This document shows positions 32,987 to 40,723 of a stretch of DNA of 58,853 nucleotides, one piece after another. The position numbers and the translations under genes were made by a program. Positions within the stretch are counted from its first letter, which is position 1. Every line of letters starts with the position of its first letter. The notes beneath the pieces were generated by a model, which made no database searches, was not told the DNA's origin, and saw only the letters and a list, made by a program, of their open reading frames with translations. The DNA is from an uncultured Candidatus Saccharibacteria bacterium (lineage in GTDB: Bacteria; Patescibacteriota; Saccharimonadia; Saccharimonadales; Saccharimonadaceae): contig CARBGY010000007.1 in the NCBI GenBank assembly GCA_948945085.1, forward strand, positions 1 to 58,853, read 5' to 3'.

Positions 32987-33464
32987 GTGGCTTACGAATC
33001 AGTACGTGACAGTGCCAAGATTCACAGACCTTACCATCTGAACGCTTTTTAATAAACTCTTGCACCTGATGTGCATCAATAATCTCATCAACAATTCGTT
33101 TCATACCCGCAATATCCGTGTGATTGATGACGTGATATGACAAAATTGCATCAAAACTATTATCTCTAAAAGGCAAATTTAGGGCATCACCAACTTCATA
33201 ATTTAGATTCAGATTCTCCGACTTTGCCCAATCTTTAGTTTGACTAATAGCCTCATCCGAGATATCAAAGCACGATACGATAAAGTAATTCTTACCGAAT
33301 AAAATTGCGTACCGACCAAGTCCACAGCCGAGGTCAAGAAAATCCTTAAATTCTAGACTATGCCAACGATTAACTAAATAGAACGATTCAACACTAGGTG
33401 CTCGCCAAAAATCAGCGTGACTACCTTTTACGACGTTCCAATTCTAACCTTTAGATTTAGCCAT
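32979..33464 (-). pseudogene. Class I methyltransferase with early TAG and internal loss
   Basis: From the ATG the frame reads MAKSKG, then TAG, then NWNVVKGSHADFWRAPSV, FLDLGCGLGRYAILFGKNYF (SAM-binding loop), DISDEAI and FRDNSFDAILSYHVINHTD. The end is short: the segment after IVDEI that normally holds LKPGG is missing. GGAG lies 7 nt before the ATG. Amber at codon 7 plus a deletion point to a pseudogene rather than recoding. There is no ATG, GTG or TTG between the TAG and a TTG after the SAM-binding segments. Confidence 0.75.
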
Positions 33465-33534
33465 TATTTTTCTCCGTTAGTTTCTTTACCTTAGCAACAA
33501 ATTGCTCGACGATTTGAAATTCATTATCTTCCAT
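33457..33534 (-). CDS. Possible 25-aa ORF overlapping the methyltransferase pseudogene start
   Basis: It reads MEDNEFQIVEQFVAKVKKLT and ends ENNG-like KNNG, with a TATACT box directly before the ATG. Its stop overlaps the methyltransferase ATG by 8 nt. It is too short to assign and may be a decayed gene start. Confidence 0.25.
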   Translation of the reverse strand: MEDNEFQIVEQFVAKVKKLTEKNNG

Positions 33535-33600
33535 AGTATAATTTTATTATGGGAAATGAAATAGATCCAACAGAAGTTCAGTTGGAGCGAGTCACCGAGA

Positions 33601-33620
33601 TGTAGGGTAAACAAACATAT
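33601..33620. repeat. Putative IS terminal inverted repeat
   Basis: TGTAGGGTAAACAAACATAT matches 58799-58818 at 19 of 20 positions. The TGT start and adjacent transposase remnant identify it as an IS end. Confidence 0.75.
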
Positions 33621-34065
33621 GAGAACCTATCTACCATGTAGCCAAAAGTAAATCTGTAGAAACTCTAATGGAGAAAGGTAGAATAGAGGTCTCATACCAC
33701 GACTATTAGATCGTTTCTGATGAGCCTTGAGTCGCTGTTTAAAACTGCCTATATCGGTAAGCTTATCCTGATTGGTAGTTAAAAAGCGATTAGTAAAGAT
33801 GGGACCATTGTCGGTCTGAACCATTTTGACCTCTATTACATGGGTTTTATAGAAGGATAAAACCTGAACGAGAAACAACCATGCAGTATAGGTACTCTGC
33901 TCAAGGTAACCTTCTAGTATACGTAGTCTTGAGAAAGTATCTATGGCTGTAAATTGATAGAGTTTAGAAGTCTGATAGTTTTTTATCTGGCTCATTGAAC
34001 TTAACTGCTGCTTTAGCTACACTATACCTCTCAGCATACCTCAGCACACTGTCGCGATAGCGCAT
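33601..34065 (-). mobile_element. IS481-like insertion sequence remnant
   Basis: The right end is TGTAGGGTAAACAAACATAT. Next to it, on the minus strand, 33627-33995 encode part of a DDE integrase core (TAIDTFSRLRILEGY, MVQTDNGPIFTNRF). Further upstream, in another frame, is the N-terminal HTH start MRYRDSVLRYAERYSVAKAA beginning at 34065. The region joining HTH and catalytic core is lost. The left end is not found. A short ORF on the + strand (from 33550) is cut off by the IS end. Confidence 0.75.
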
Positions 34066-34133
34066 TCCTTGTGTTATACTCAAACTAACCCCCTAAATCT
34101 CCCGTCCAACTTACACTATGTTATACTAATACT

Positions 34134-34169
34134 ATGGATTATTTAACCCACAATTCTTTTAACTCATGA
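34134..34169 (+). CDS. Leaderless 11-aa upstream ORF coupled to vanZ-like gene
   Basis: MDYLTHNSFNS starts 6 bp after a TATACT -10 box and ends in TCATGA, so its stop overlaps the start of the VanZ-family ORF. The VanZ gene has no Shine-Dalgarno, so translation of this short ORF may deliver ribosomes to it. Same design as the ORFs at 1072 and 34769. Confidence 0.45.
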   Translation: MDYLTHNSFNS

Positions 34170-34702
34170 AAATACTGCTCGATTTTACTGCGTTAGCTCT
34201 AATTTATTTTTCCATTTTCTACCCCCGCTGGAAATCTCAAAATCGAGACATTCTTTTTACACGTACACTTATGTATATCTACCTCACTTTTGTTCTCTAT
34301 TTTACCCTCATGCCAATTCTCACATCTCTTCCTTTCATCTTTAACCACCCCTATACACCCATGAATCTTACCCCCTTCATTGACGTTACTGCTGGCCACG
34401 GTGATTTTATACACCAAATTGTCCTTAATATCGTTATGACCATCCCCTTCGGCTTCTTGTTGCCGCTTACTAAACATCCAGCTCCTTCTTTTTTAACCAC
34501 CCTTCTCTATACTTTTATCCTTAGTTTTTGTATCGAAACGCTCCAACCCCTAATCAACGGCTTTCGTTCCTCCGACATTACCGACATCATCACCAATGTC
34601 CTCGGTGGCTGTATTGGCTACCTCCTCTATCTTCTTTTGCGCCCTCTCCTCACAAAGCTCCTCACTTGCCTCCAAAAGCCATCTAAACTTTCTAAGCCTT
34701 AG
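34166..34702 (+). CDS. VanZ-family membrane protein
   Basis: The family is recognised by MNLTPFIDV, IVLNIVMTIPFGFLLPL, FCIETLQPLINGFRSSDITD and a final TNVLGGCIGYLLY helix. VanZ-like proteins have four helices, and some confer low-level teicoplanin resistance; most have no known role. At 178 aa it is normal. The start overlaps the stop of an 11-codon upstream ORF (ATGA). Confidence 0.92.
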   Translation: MKILLDFTALALIYFSIFYPRWKSQNRDILFTRTLMYIYLTFVLYFTLMPILTSLPFIFNHPYTPMNLTPFIDVTAGHGDFIHQIVLNIVMTIPFGFLLPLTKHPAPSFLTTLLYTFILSFCIETLQPLINGFRSSDITDIITNVLGGCIGYLLYLLLRPLLTKLLTCLQKPSKLSKP

Positions 34703-34768
34703 CTTCCAACCATCATTTTCATTCAGTTCCTACGCTCATAAAATTCTCAGCAATGTTATAATAAAATC

Positions 34769-34840
34769 ATGACAACAGAGATATTATTCTTTTTCCAAGC
34801 TCCAAAATCCCTTTTTTCTTCAATTTTGGAGGATAACTAA
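34769..34840 (+). CDS. Leaderless 23-aa leader ORF overlapping a Shine-Dalgarno hairpin
   Basis: MTTEILFFFQAPKSLFSSIL continues EDN and stops 1 nt before the ATG of the 85-aa gene. TATAAT ends 6 bp before its ATG. A 9-bp hairpin (CTCCAAAAT 34800-34808 / ATTTTGGAG 34823-34831) inside the ORF sequesters the GGAGG of the next gene. Ribosomes on the leader would open the hairpin. Its coding status is inferred from position only. Confidence 0.5.
   Translation: MTTEILFFFQAPKSLFSSILEDN
34800..34834 (+). promoter_or_regulatory. Shine-Dalgarno-sequestering hairpin
   Basis: A perfect 9-bp stem with a 14-nt loop pairs CTCC with the GGAG of GGAGGAT, the ribosome-binding site of the following gene, which lies 7 nt before its ATG. 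Confidence 0.65.
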
Positions 34841-34841
34841 C

Positions 34842-35099
34842 ATGACCACTATTTACTACACCCTCGGCCCAAATTCCGGCAGCATTATCTGGGCCGCCAG
34901 TGAAGCCTTCGACGAATTAAGAGGTAAAACCTACCACCTCGGCCACATGGAAGCCACCGCAATCGTCCAGCTCAAAGACCTTTCCACCACCGCCAAAATC
35001 CTACTTTCTGCCGTCGCCGGCGCTCTGATCCAACATCTCCTAGATCAGGGCTACCCCGCCGACCAAATCTTCCAAACCGGCAGTTTCCAAGTTGAATAA
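34842..35099 (+). CDS. Small hypothetical protein
   Basis: The 85-aa protein reads MTTIYYTLGPNSGSIIWAAS and ends with a Gln/Phe-rich tail (DQIFQTGSFQVE). One mildly hydrophobic helix occurs at 52-66. GGAGG lies 8 nt upstream but in a hairpin. No family is recognised. tRNA-Trp follows on the opposite strand. Confidence 0.6.
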   Translation: MTTIYYTLGPNSGSIIWAASEAFDELRGKTYHLGHMEATAIVQLKDLSTTAKILLSAVAGALIQHLLDQGYPADQIFQTGSFQVE

Positions 35100-35291
35100 G
35101 CCCCTCCAAACCAAAAATAAACCAAAAAACAACCCAAAACCAATCACTTTTGTCTTTATTGGTAAAATTCTATTTTTCCGTTTAATTATCTCGTGCAAAA
35201 AATAGTCAAAGTTGTCTGCTAACCATAGCATAACAAAAAATTGTCCGTTCAACAGGAGTCAAACGAACAATTTAGTGATTTATATTCGGTT

Positions 35292-35366
35292 TGGCAGGGG
35301 CGCACGGAATTGAACCATGATCTACGGTTTTGGAGACCGCTATACTAACCGTTGTACTACGCCCCT
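35292..35366 (-). tRNA. tRNA-Trp(CCA)
   Basis: AGGGGCG/CGCCCCT acceptor, anticodon stem GCGGT/ACCGT with loop CTCCAAA (anticodon CCA), and encoded CCA end. Confidence 0.96.
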
Positions 35367-35451
35367 ATACTTGTTCAAGGGTAACACCTCCATTTTACCA
35401 CAAAAACGCGTTTAACGCATATTTTCCTCAACTTGATATATAATAAATAGA

Positions 35452-36141
35452 ATGACTACTAAGCCCCGAAATTATAGCTGGCGTAAGCTTTGCCCCGATC
35501 CGTGGCCAGCGATTTGGCTCTGGGTTTTTCTTGTCAATATCATTCTCGGTTTTATTACCCCAGAAAGTTTTACGTTAATGTTTATCCGCATCGGCGGTAT
35601 CGTTCTTTGTCTCATCTATACAATATACCTTTTCCCTAAAGATCATCTTTTGCAACTCGCCATGCTCGTGACAGTTAGCGCCGATATTATTCTCGCTGTC
35701 GACAATGTCGCCGAAGCTGGTGTAATAGTTTTTATTATTGCGCAAGTTATCCATTTCTCTCGTCTTAAATCTACCCACTCCGCCCCAATTATCCTCATCT
35801 TCAGCCTGTTTTCACTTGCTATCATCATTCTTAACTATATTTTCCGTTTTATTACACCTATGTATGTGCTTTCCTTTTTCTATGTTGTAGCTATTATTAC
35901 CAATCTCATTCTTAGTCTCCTCTGGCACCGCTCTAACCCCGATAACCCTCGCGCCCTCTTTGCGATTATTGGCTTTACACTATTCCTTTGTTGTGATATT
36001 TTTACCGGCATCTCTTATCTTTCATTTACCGAACAAATCCCCACCTTCTTTTATGTCCCCGCTAACTTTTTCGCTTGGTTCTTCTATTACCCTTCCCAAA
36101 TCTGTATTTCCAACAGCTCCAAATTAAAACCTCAAGCGTAA
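35452..36141 (+). CDS. Polytopic membrane protein, possibly YhhN (TMEM86)-like
   Basis: Seven or so hydrophobic segments fill 229 aa. ADIILAVDNV, a middle FIIAQVIHFSR, and CDIFTGISYL with NFFAWFFYYPSQ resemble the YhhN/lysoplasmalogenase family, where paired Asp residues in helices are conserved. The assignment is tentative. TATAAT ends 7 bp before the ATG, implying a leaderless mRNA. Confidence 0.6.
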   Translation: MTTKPRNYSWRKLCPDPWPAIWLWVFLVNIILGFITPESFTLMFIRIGGIVLCLIYTIYLFPKDHLLQLAMLVTVSADIILAVDNVAEAGVIVFIIAQVIHFSRLKSTHSAPIILIFSLFSLAIIILNYIFRFITPMYVLSFFYVVAIITNLILSLLWHRSNPDNPRALFAIIGFTLFLCCDIFTGISYLSFTEQIPTFFYVPANFFAWFFYYPSQICISNSSKLKPQA

Positions 36142-36222
36142 AATAAACTCGCATTTTTGCCAAATTCGCACAGTTTTAGTCATTTTACCGAAAAGTATGC
36201 TAAAATATACCCTAAAGGAAGG

Positions 36223-36248
36223 TAATTGTGCTACAATGGAGGTAGAAT
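36223..36248 (+). promoter_or_regulatory. Extended -10 and minimal leader of the P-loop kinase gene
   Basis: TGTGCTACAAT is followed at once by GGAGG and then the ATG, so the mRNA leader is only about 13 nt long but holds a full Shine-Dalgarno. Confidence 0.55.
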
Positions 36249-36755
36249 ATGGAAGGTAAAAAACACTCATCATCACCCAGCAACGGCCAACGCGCAATTC
36301 TAGTTTTTGGCGCGCCGTGCAGCGGCAAGACGACATTCGGTCAACAATTCGCCGCACAGTTCAACGCTACATTTTATGACCTTGACACTCTAAAACAGGA
36401 ACATAACTTGTCTCGTCAATTTATCCTATTACTCGTCGAGCAAATCGCCCGTACTGGCGCCACGCTTGTCTTTGAAGGGGGAATCGGTACCGAAAAAGAA
36501 CGTCGCGAAATCGCTGAGATCTTGCGCTCAGCCGGCTATACACCTACTCTCGTCTGGATTCAAACCGACGTCAATACCGTCCGCGCTCGTCTTAAAAATA
36601 AATTCAAATCTGTCGAAAAGGCTAAGGTCATCTATGACACGCGCATCAAAGAACTTGAAGGCCCTTCTGATGCTGAGATGCCTATCATTCTTTCTGGCAA
36701 ACATACTTATCACACCCAGTTAAAACAAGTCTTAACCCAACTCCAAGAACGTTAA
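36249..36755 (+). CDS. P-loop NTPase / small-molecule kinase-like protein
   Basis: Walker A is GAPCSGKTTF (about residues 19-28); a DLD turn and GATLVFEGGIG strand follow, with a LID-like Arg-rich segment (RARLKNKFKSVEKAKVIYDTR). This is the AAA_33 / shikimate-kinase-like fold that phosphorylates small molecules or RNA ends. At 168 aa it is a single domain. It is followed 18 nt later by a YgjP-like gene, probably cotranscribed. The substrate is unknown. Confidence 0.82.
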   Translation: MEGKKHSSSPSNGQRAILVFGAPCSGKTTFGQQFAAQFNATFYDLDTLKQEHNLSRQFILLLVEQIARTGATLVFEGGIGTEKERREIAEILRSAGYTPTLVWIQTDVNTVRARLKNKFKSVEKAKVIYDTRIKELEGPSDAEMPIILSGKHTYHTQLKQVLTQLQER

Positions 36756-36773
36756 GACTAGGAGCTAAGCCTA

Positions 36774-37319
36774 GTGATTCTCAAAGACGCCGAATTCGGC
36801 GAAGTTATCGTTCGCAAAAACCCTCTTTCTAAAAACGTCACGTTCAAGATTTCGACCTCTGGTCGTCTCCAAATGTCCGTTCCTCAGCATACGAGCGACT
36901 TTTTAGTGAAAAGGTTTCTAAATTGCAATCGTACACTCATTCGGGAAAAGATCCCTCTTAGCGATCCTCGTACCCAACGCGCCCGTGATGCCAAAAAGAA
37001 AATGCTTATGAAAAAGGCCCGCGATTATTTACCATACCGTCTTGAGTATTATGCCAAGCTCTACGGCTACCATTACGAGCGTTGTCGCCTCAGTCATGCT
37101 GCTACTCGATGGGGAAGTTGTTCATCTAGTGGCACCATTTCTCTTAACATCGGTCTTATGCAAGTCCCCGAAATCCTCCGCGATTACGTTATTATTCATG
37201 AACTCGCCCACCTCAACCACATGGATCACTCTGCCGCTTTCTGGGCCGAAGTTGCCGAACATGATCCCAGATACAAAGAACATCGTCATAAACTCAAAAA
37301 CTTTTCCCCCAGCGTCTAG
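36774..37319 (+). CDS. YgjP/SprT-like zinc metallopeptidase (DUF45)
   Basis: HELAHLNHMDHSAAFW (about residues 141-156) is the HExxH-type zinc motif with the third ligand His downstream. RWGSCSSSGTISLNIGLM is the hallmark block of YgjP-like proteins. The start is GTG with AGGAGC 8 nt upstream, because the fold begins at once. At 181 aa it is slightly shorter than E. coli YgjP. It follows a P-loop kinase gene. Confidence 0.92.
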   Translation: MILKDAEFGEVIVRKNPLSKNVTFKISTSGRLQMSVPQHTSDFLVKRFLNCNRTLIREKIPLSDPRTQRARDAKKKMLMKKARDYLPYRLEYYAKLYGYHYERCRLSHAATRWGSCSSSGTISLNIGLMQVPEILRDYVIIHELAHLNHMDHSAAFWAEVAEHDPRYKEHRHKLKNFSPSV

Positions 37320-37327
37320 CCCACGAA

Positions 37328-37358
37328 AAACCGCCGAGCCTAAAAATACTCGACGGTT
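37328..37358. terminator. Terminator between YgjP-like gene and small-protein operon
   Basis: ACCGCCGAG / CTCGACGGT forms a stem with one G-U or mismatch, flanked by A- and T-rich bases. The two units converge here. Confidence 0.65.
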
Positions 37359-37486
37359 CATTCATAAGTTACAAGTCAGTAAAAACAATTTTCAATTCAC
37401 AGCATCCTCAGCTAATCAACAAAACTCACTTATGCCTCATCGACAAATTCCGCCGCTTCTGCTGTCTGGAGCGAAGTTGCTTTAGA

Positions 37487-37660
37487 TTATACCGGAGGTA
37501 TATAACTGACTGCAGTCCTTAATGGCCTGTCATACCGAAAAGCCAAAAAGATTTCCTCAAGCGTCATCCACACTAAGCCTGCGCATAATCCAATCGCCAC
37601 TCCAACCGTCAAGCTGACAATGCCAACTACAACATCCGTCCTATCAAGCCTTCGTTTCAT
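37487..37660 (-). CDS. 57-aa single-pass membrane protein
   Basis: MKRRLDRTDVVVGIVSLTVG begins a basic N-terminus and a hydrophobic helix (VVVGIVSLTVGVAIGLCAGLV without spacing is residues 10-30), then an acidic EE and a RYDRPLRTAVSYIPPV tail. The start overlaps the stop of the upstream 41-aa ORF as ATGA, so translation is probably coupled. No family is recognised. It is too short to be found by default gene callers. Confidence 0.6.
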   Translation of the reverse strand: MKRRLDRTDVVVGIVSLTVGVAIGLCAGLVWMTLEEIFLAFRYDRPLRTAVSYIPPV

Positions 37661-37782
37661 TCCCAACTTCTCCCTTCTGAGTCCTCAATATAATCGTCCA
37701 GCGCTCTTTCAAAACCGGCAATAGCCGCCACATCACCTTCAAAAATCTCTACCAAAATCCGGTCCAATTCCTGTATTGACAT
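37657..37782 (-). CDS. 41-aa acidic small protein
   Basis: MSIQELDRILVEIFEGDVAA continues as an acidic amphipathic helix ending EGRSWE. AGGAGG lies 7 nt before the ATG and a consensus promoter lies ~220 bp upstream. Its stop overlaps the next start. The pair (acidic cytosolic peptide plus basic membrane peptide) resembles small regulatory or toxin-antitoxin-like pairs in size only. Confidence 0.6.
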   Translation of the reverse strand: MSIQELDRILVEIFEGDVAAIAGFERALDDYIEDSEGRSWE

Positions 37783-38002
37783 TTTTATCCTCCTTTTTAC
37801 GCTCAGTCTGGTTATCGTACCACGTCAATCAAATTTGCTCTTTCGTTTTCACTTCCTCTCTGTAAAATTTCCGGTTCTCTTTTCGACTTTTGACATTATT
37901 ACGCATATATTACACACATTCTGCACACTTCACGTAGCGTTAGTGCATATAGCGTCTATACAACACGCATCAGCCATTCTTTCGAAAAGTTCCTATCTTT
38001 CT
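37783..38002 (-). other. ~220-nt leader of the small-protein operon
   Basis: No gene of convincing quality is seen between the promoter and the 41-aa ORF. The length is unusual in this window and could hold a regulatory RNA element. Confidence 0.4.
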
Positions 38003-38031
38003 ATTATAGCACACATAACATAAAAAGTCAA
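38003..38031 (-). promoter_or_regulatory. Promoter of the small-protein operon (TTGACT-17-TATAAT)
   Basis: The minus-strand TTGACT and TGTGCTATAAT are 17 bp apart. The core is nearly identical to the promoter at 45988-46016. Confidence 0.8.
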
Positions 38032-38103
38032 TAGATAATAATCCAAAACTTGCCCACTTTGGCATGAAGACTAGCATTTATCTAAAAATCACCTTAAAAA
38101 CTC

Positions 38104-38132
38104 TTGATTTTCCCCTAAAACTGTGCTACAAT
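38104..38132 (+). promoter_or_regulatory. Promoter of the rplC operon (TTGATT-17-TACAAT)
   Basis: An extended -10 (TGTGCTACAAT) follows TTGATT by 17 bp. Transcription would begin ~38139, giving a ~150-nt leader before rplC. Confidence 0.8.
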
Positions 38133-38138
38133 GAACAA

Positions 38139-38291
38139 GTATATTTTAATAAATTGACCTCGTGCACTAGACGACAGGATAGGCCTTAAGCTTCGTCCGT
38201 CGAATCCGCATAAATCGTGATTCGATCGACCAAGTAAGGGGAACCATCCATTAGTCTAGATTTCGCGATGTCTGTAAGGGAAAGGAACAGG
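38139..38291 (+). promoter_or_regulatory. Structured leader of the rplC operon
   Basis: CTAGAC near 38167 can pair with GTCTAG near 38252, closing the region, and GTCGAATC with GATTCG forms an internal hairpin. Ribosomal-protein leaders are often targets of autoregulation (L4 in E. coli S10 operon). Here rpsJ, the usual first gene, is absent and this leader directly precedes rplC. Confidence 0.45.
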
Positions 38292-38903
38292 ATGCAAGTC
38301 ATCATCGGCACCAAAATTGGTATGACCCAGATTATCGGCGACGACGGTATTGTCACCCCAGTGACAATTTTGCAAGCCGACCCCTCCACAGTGACTCAGA
38401 TTAAAACCGTTGAAACCGACGGTTATAATGCTGTGCAATTGGGGTACGGTCAGGGTAAGAATCTGAGCAAGTCGGTTTCTGGCCACGTCAAAGCGGCTGG
38501 AATTACGCCAAAAGTTCTCCGTGAGTTTCGCGTTGAGGAAACTCCAGAACTTAAAGTTGGCGACAAACTTAGCGTAGAAAACTTCAAGATCGGAGACAAA
38601 GTTTGCGTCACCGGTACTTCGAAGGGTAAAGGCTTCGCCGGCACCGTTAAACGCTGGAACTTCAACGAGTCAAGGAACACTCACGGCTTTAAGGGCAACA
38701 TCCGCCGCGTCGGTTCAATTGGTTCAATGTATCCACAAAAAGTTTTCAAAGGCAAAAGAATGCCAGGCCGTATGGGCCACGATCAGGTAACTGTCAAGAA
38801 TTTGGTGGTTGCCTATATTGATGCCGAGAATAATCTTATCGGCTTAAGAGGAGCCGTTCCGGGTCCGAAAAAAGGTATTGTAACTATTGAGGGAAAGGAG
38901 TAA
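38292..38903 (+). CDS. rplC: 50S ribosomal protein L3
   Basis: L3 nucleates 50S assembly near the peptidyl-transferase centre. MQVIIGTKIGMTQI and the WNFNESRNTHGFKGNIRRVG to MPGRMGHDQVTVKNL region are diagnostic. The start is the ATG 5 nt after AAAGGAAC; the frame-open start 24 bp upstream lacks a Shine-Dalgarno. At 203 aa it is normal. It opens the S10-type operon here, with no rpsJ upstream. Confidence 0.98.
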   Translation: MQVIIGTKIGMTQIIGDDGIVTPVTILQADPSTVTQIKTVETDGYNAVQLGYGQGKNLSKSVSGHVKAAGITPKVLREFRVEETPELKVGDKLSVENFKIGDKVCVTGTSKGKGFAGTVKRWNFNESRNTHGFKGNIRRVGSIGSMYPQKVFKGKRMPGRMGHDQVTVKNLVVAYIDAENNLIGLRGAVPGPKKGIVTIEGKE

Positions 38904-38904
38904 T

Positions 38905-39501
38905 ATGGCAGATTTGAACAAAGATGTCTTTGGCTTAGATGTCAAAAACCACGAGCTCCTCAAGACCGCTTACGATGCGTATCTTGCCAACTCTCGTAGC
39001 TCACATGCAAAAACCCTCAAACGCGGCGAAGTTCGCGGTGGTGGTAAAAAACCCTGGAAACAGAAAGGTACTGGTCGCGCACGTTTCGGTTCCACTAGAA
39101 ACCCAATTTGGCGACATGGTGGTGTAGCCTTTGGTCGCACCGGTGAAGAAAACTTCACCAAGAAAATTAGCAAATCCGCTAAAAAGACCGCTGTTCGCCA
39201 AGCGCTCAGCCTTAAAAATAGCGATAAGGCTATTATTATTGAAAGTATTTCCACCACTGGTAAAACCAAAGAAATCGCTAAGAAGCTCAATGATCTAAAG
39301 TTAGCAGACCAGAATATCCTCATGGTTGTCAGTGAAAAGGCTCCAGAAATCCTCCGCGCCACGAATAATATTCCAAATCTCAAACTCATCCGTGCGACCT
39401 ACTTGAATGTCTTTGACATTCTTAACGCTGATGCTATCATTTTCAGCGAAACCGCACTCGCCGATACCGAGAATTGGTTACTCGATAAGGAGGAAGCATA
39501 A
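38905..39501 (+). CDS. rplD: 50S ribosomal protein L4
   Basis: L4 lines the exit tunnel. RGGGKKPWKQKGTGRARFGS is the conserved tunnel loop. The start is the ATG of MADLNKDVFG with AAAGGAG 4 nt upstream, directly after the rplC stop. At 198 aa it is normal. Its stop overlaps the rplW start as TAATG. Confidence 0.98.
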   Translation: MADLNKDVFGLDVKNHELLKTAYDAYLANSRSSHAKTLKRGEVRGGGKKPWKQKGTGRARFGSTRNPIWRHGGVAFGRTGEENFTKKISKSAKKTAVRQALSLKNSDKAIIIESISTTGKTKEIAKKLNDLKLADQNILMVVSEKAPEILRATNNIPNLKLIRATYLNVFDILNADAIIFSETALADTENWLLDKEEA

Positions 39502-39887
39502 TGATTATTCCACGCGCAACTGAAAAAGCATACGCTGAAGAAGCTAAACATACTTACGTCTTCTTTGTTCCTAAAAAAGCCAGCAAGCAAGAAATCGCCA
39601 AAGCTATTGCTGAAGCCTTCAAAGTTACCGTGATCGACGTACGCACCACTATTCGCAAAGGCAAAGCCACTCGTTTTTCTCGCGGTAAACATGCTTATCC
39701 TGGCATTACTTATCGCCAAGATCGCAAAGTTGCTTATGTAACTGTAAAAGATGGCGACAAGATCCCAATTTTTGAAGAAGCAAAAACCGAAGACAAGAAA
39801 GCTGACGCCAAAGAAGCTAAAGCTGCTAAAAAGGCAGAGAAAAAGACTACAAAAGCAGCAACTAAGGCCAAAGAGGAGAAGAAATAA
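39501..39887 (+). CDS. rplW: 50S ribosomal protein L23
   Basis: L23 forms the exit-port docking site for SRP and trigger factor. IPRATEKAYAEEAKHTYVFF and VIDVRTTIRKGKATRF are typical. At 128 aa it exceeds the usual ~95 by an Ala/Lys-rich tail (KADAKEAKAAKKAEKKTTKA). Its ends overlap its neighbours by 1 nt each. Confidence 0.97.
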   Translation: MIIPRATEKAYAEEAKHTYVFFVPKKASKQEIAKAIAEAFKVTVIDVRTTIRKGKATRFSRGKHAYPGITYRQDRKVAYVTVKDGDKIPIFEEAKTEDKKADAKEAKAAKKAEKKTTKAATKAKEEKK

Positions 39888-40723
39888 TGAGTATTAAAGC
39901 TTATCGCCCAACCACTCCGGCCCAACGTCAAAAAACTACTCAAGATTTCGACCAAATTACCACTCGTAAACCGATGAAATCTTTGCTTGCTAGCAAAAAA
40001 CAAATGGCCGGCAAAAACAACCAGGGTCGTATCACAGTCCGTCATCGCGGCGGTGGTGTCAAACGTCATTACCGCATCGTAACCTACGACCTACCAACTG
40101 GTAATAAATACACTGTACGTGAAATTGAATACGACCCAAATCGTAGCGCACGTATTGCTCGCATCCAAGATCAAAATGGTACATACTATTATGTCATTGC
40201 TGACAACAATATGAAGCAAGGTATGACTTTCGAAAGCGGTAAAGACATCGCGATTGAAGCTTCAAACCGTATGCCACTCGAAAATATCCCAGTTGGTACC
40301 TTCATTTACGCTATCGAGCTTACTCCCGGACGTGGAGCCCAAATGGTTCGCTCCGCCGGTACAAGCGCCCAGCTCATGGCTAAAGAAAATGGTTACGCAA
40401 CCATCAAAATGCCATCTGGCGAAGTCCGCAAAGTTTTAGTAACTTGCGAGGCTAGCATTGGTACGGTTGGTAACGAACAACACCAAAACATTAAAATCGG
40501 CGCCGCTGGCCGTCGCCGTCGCAAGGGTATTCGCCCAACCGTCCGTGGTGTCGTCATGAACGCTACCGACCACCCACACGGTGGTGGTGACGGTGGTCGC
40601 CACGGTACCGGTAAAGCACCGCGTACTCCATGGGGCCAACTCACACTTGGATTCCGTACCCGTCATAATAAGAAAACTAATAAAATGATCGTGCGCAGTC
40701 GCCACGAAGGAAAGAGGAAATAA
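39887..40723 (+). CDS. rplB: 50S ribosomal protein L2
   Basis: L2 is required for subunit joining and peptidyl transfer. The GRNNQGRITVRHRGGG-like KNNQGRITVRHRGGGVKRHY and the C-terminal MNATDHPHGGGDGGRHGTGK are diagnostic; the essential His is in DHPHGGG. At 278 aa it is full length. It overlaps rplW and rpsS. Confidence 0.99.
   Translation: MSIKAYRPTTPAQRQKTTQDFDQITTRKPMKSLLASKKQMAGKNNQGRITVRHRGGGVKRHYRIVTYDLPTGNKYTVREIEYDPNRSARIARIQDQNGTYYYVIADNNMKQGMTFESGKDIAIEASNRMPLENIPVGTFIYAIELTPGRGAQMVRSAGTSAQLMAKENGYATIKMPSGEVRKVLVTCEASIGTVGNEQHQNIKIGAAGRRRRKGIRPTVRGVVMNATDHPHGGGDGGRHGTGKAPRTPWGQLTLGFRTRHNKKTNKMIVRSRHEGKRK

Noticed and set aside
33444..33446. TAG in the methyltransferase as a recoded amber codon
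   Set aside because: The gene also lacks an internal segment, no recoding machinery is seen, and other genes use TAG as a stop.
38190..38202. CTTCGTCCGT in the rplC leader resembles the cassette block
   Set aside because: Only about 10 bases match and nothing of the cassette follows.
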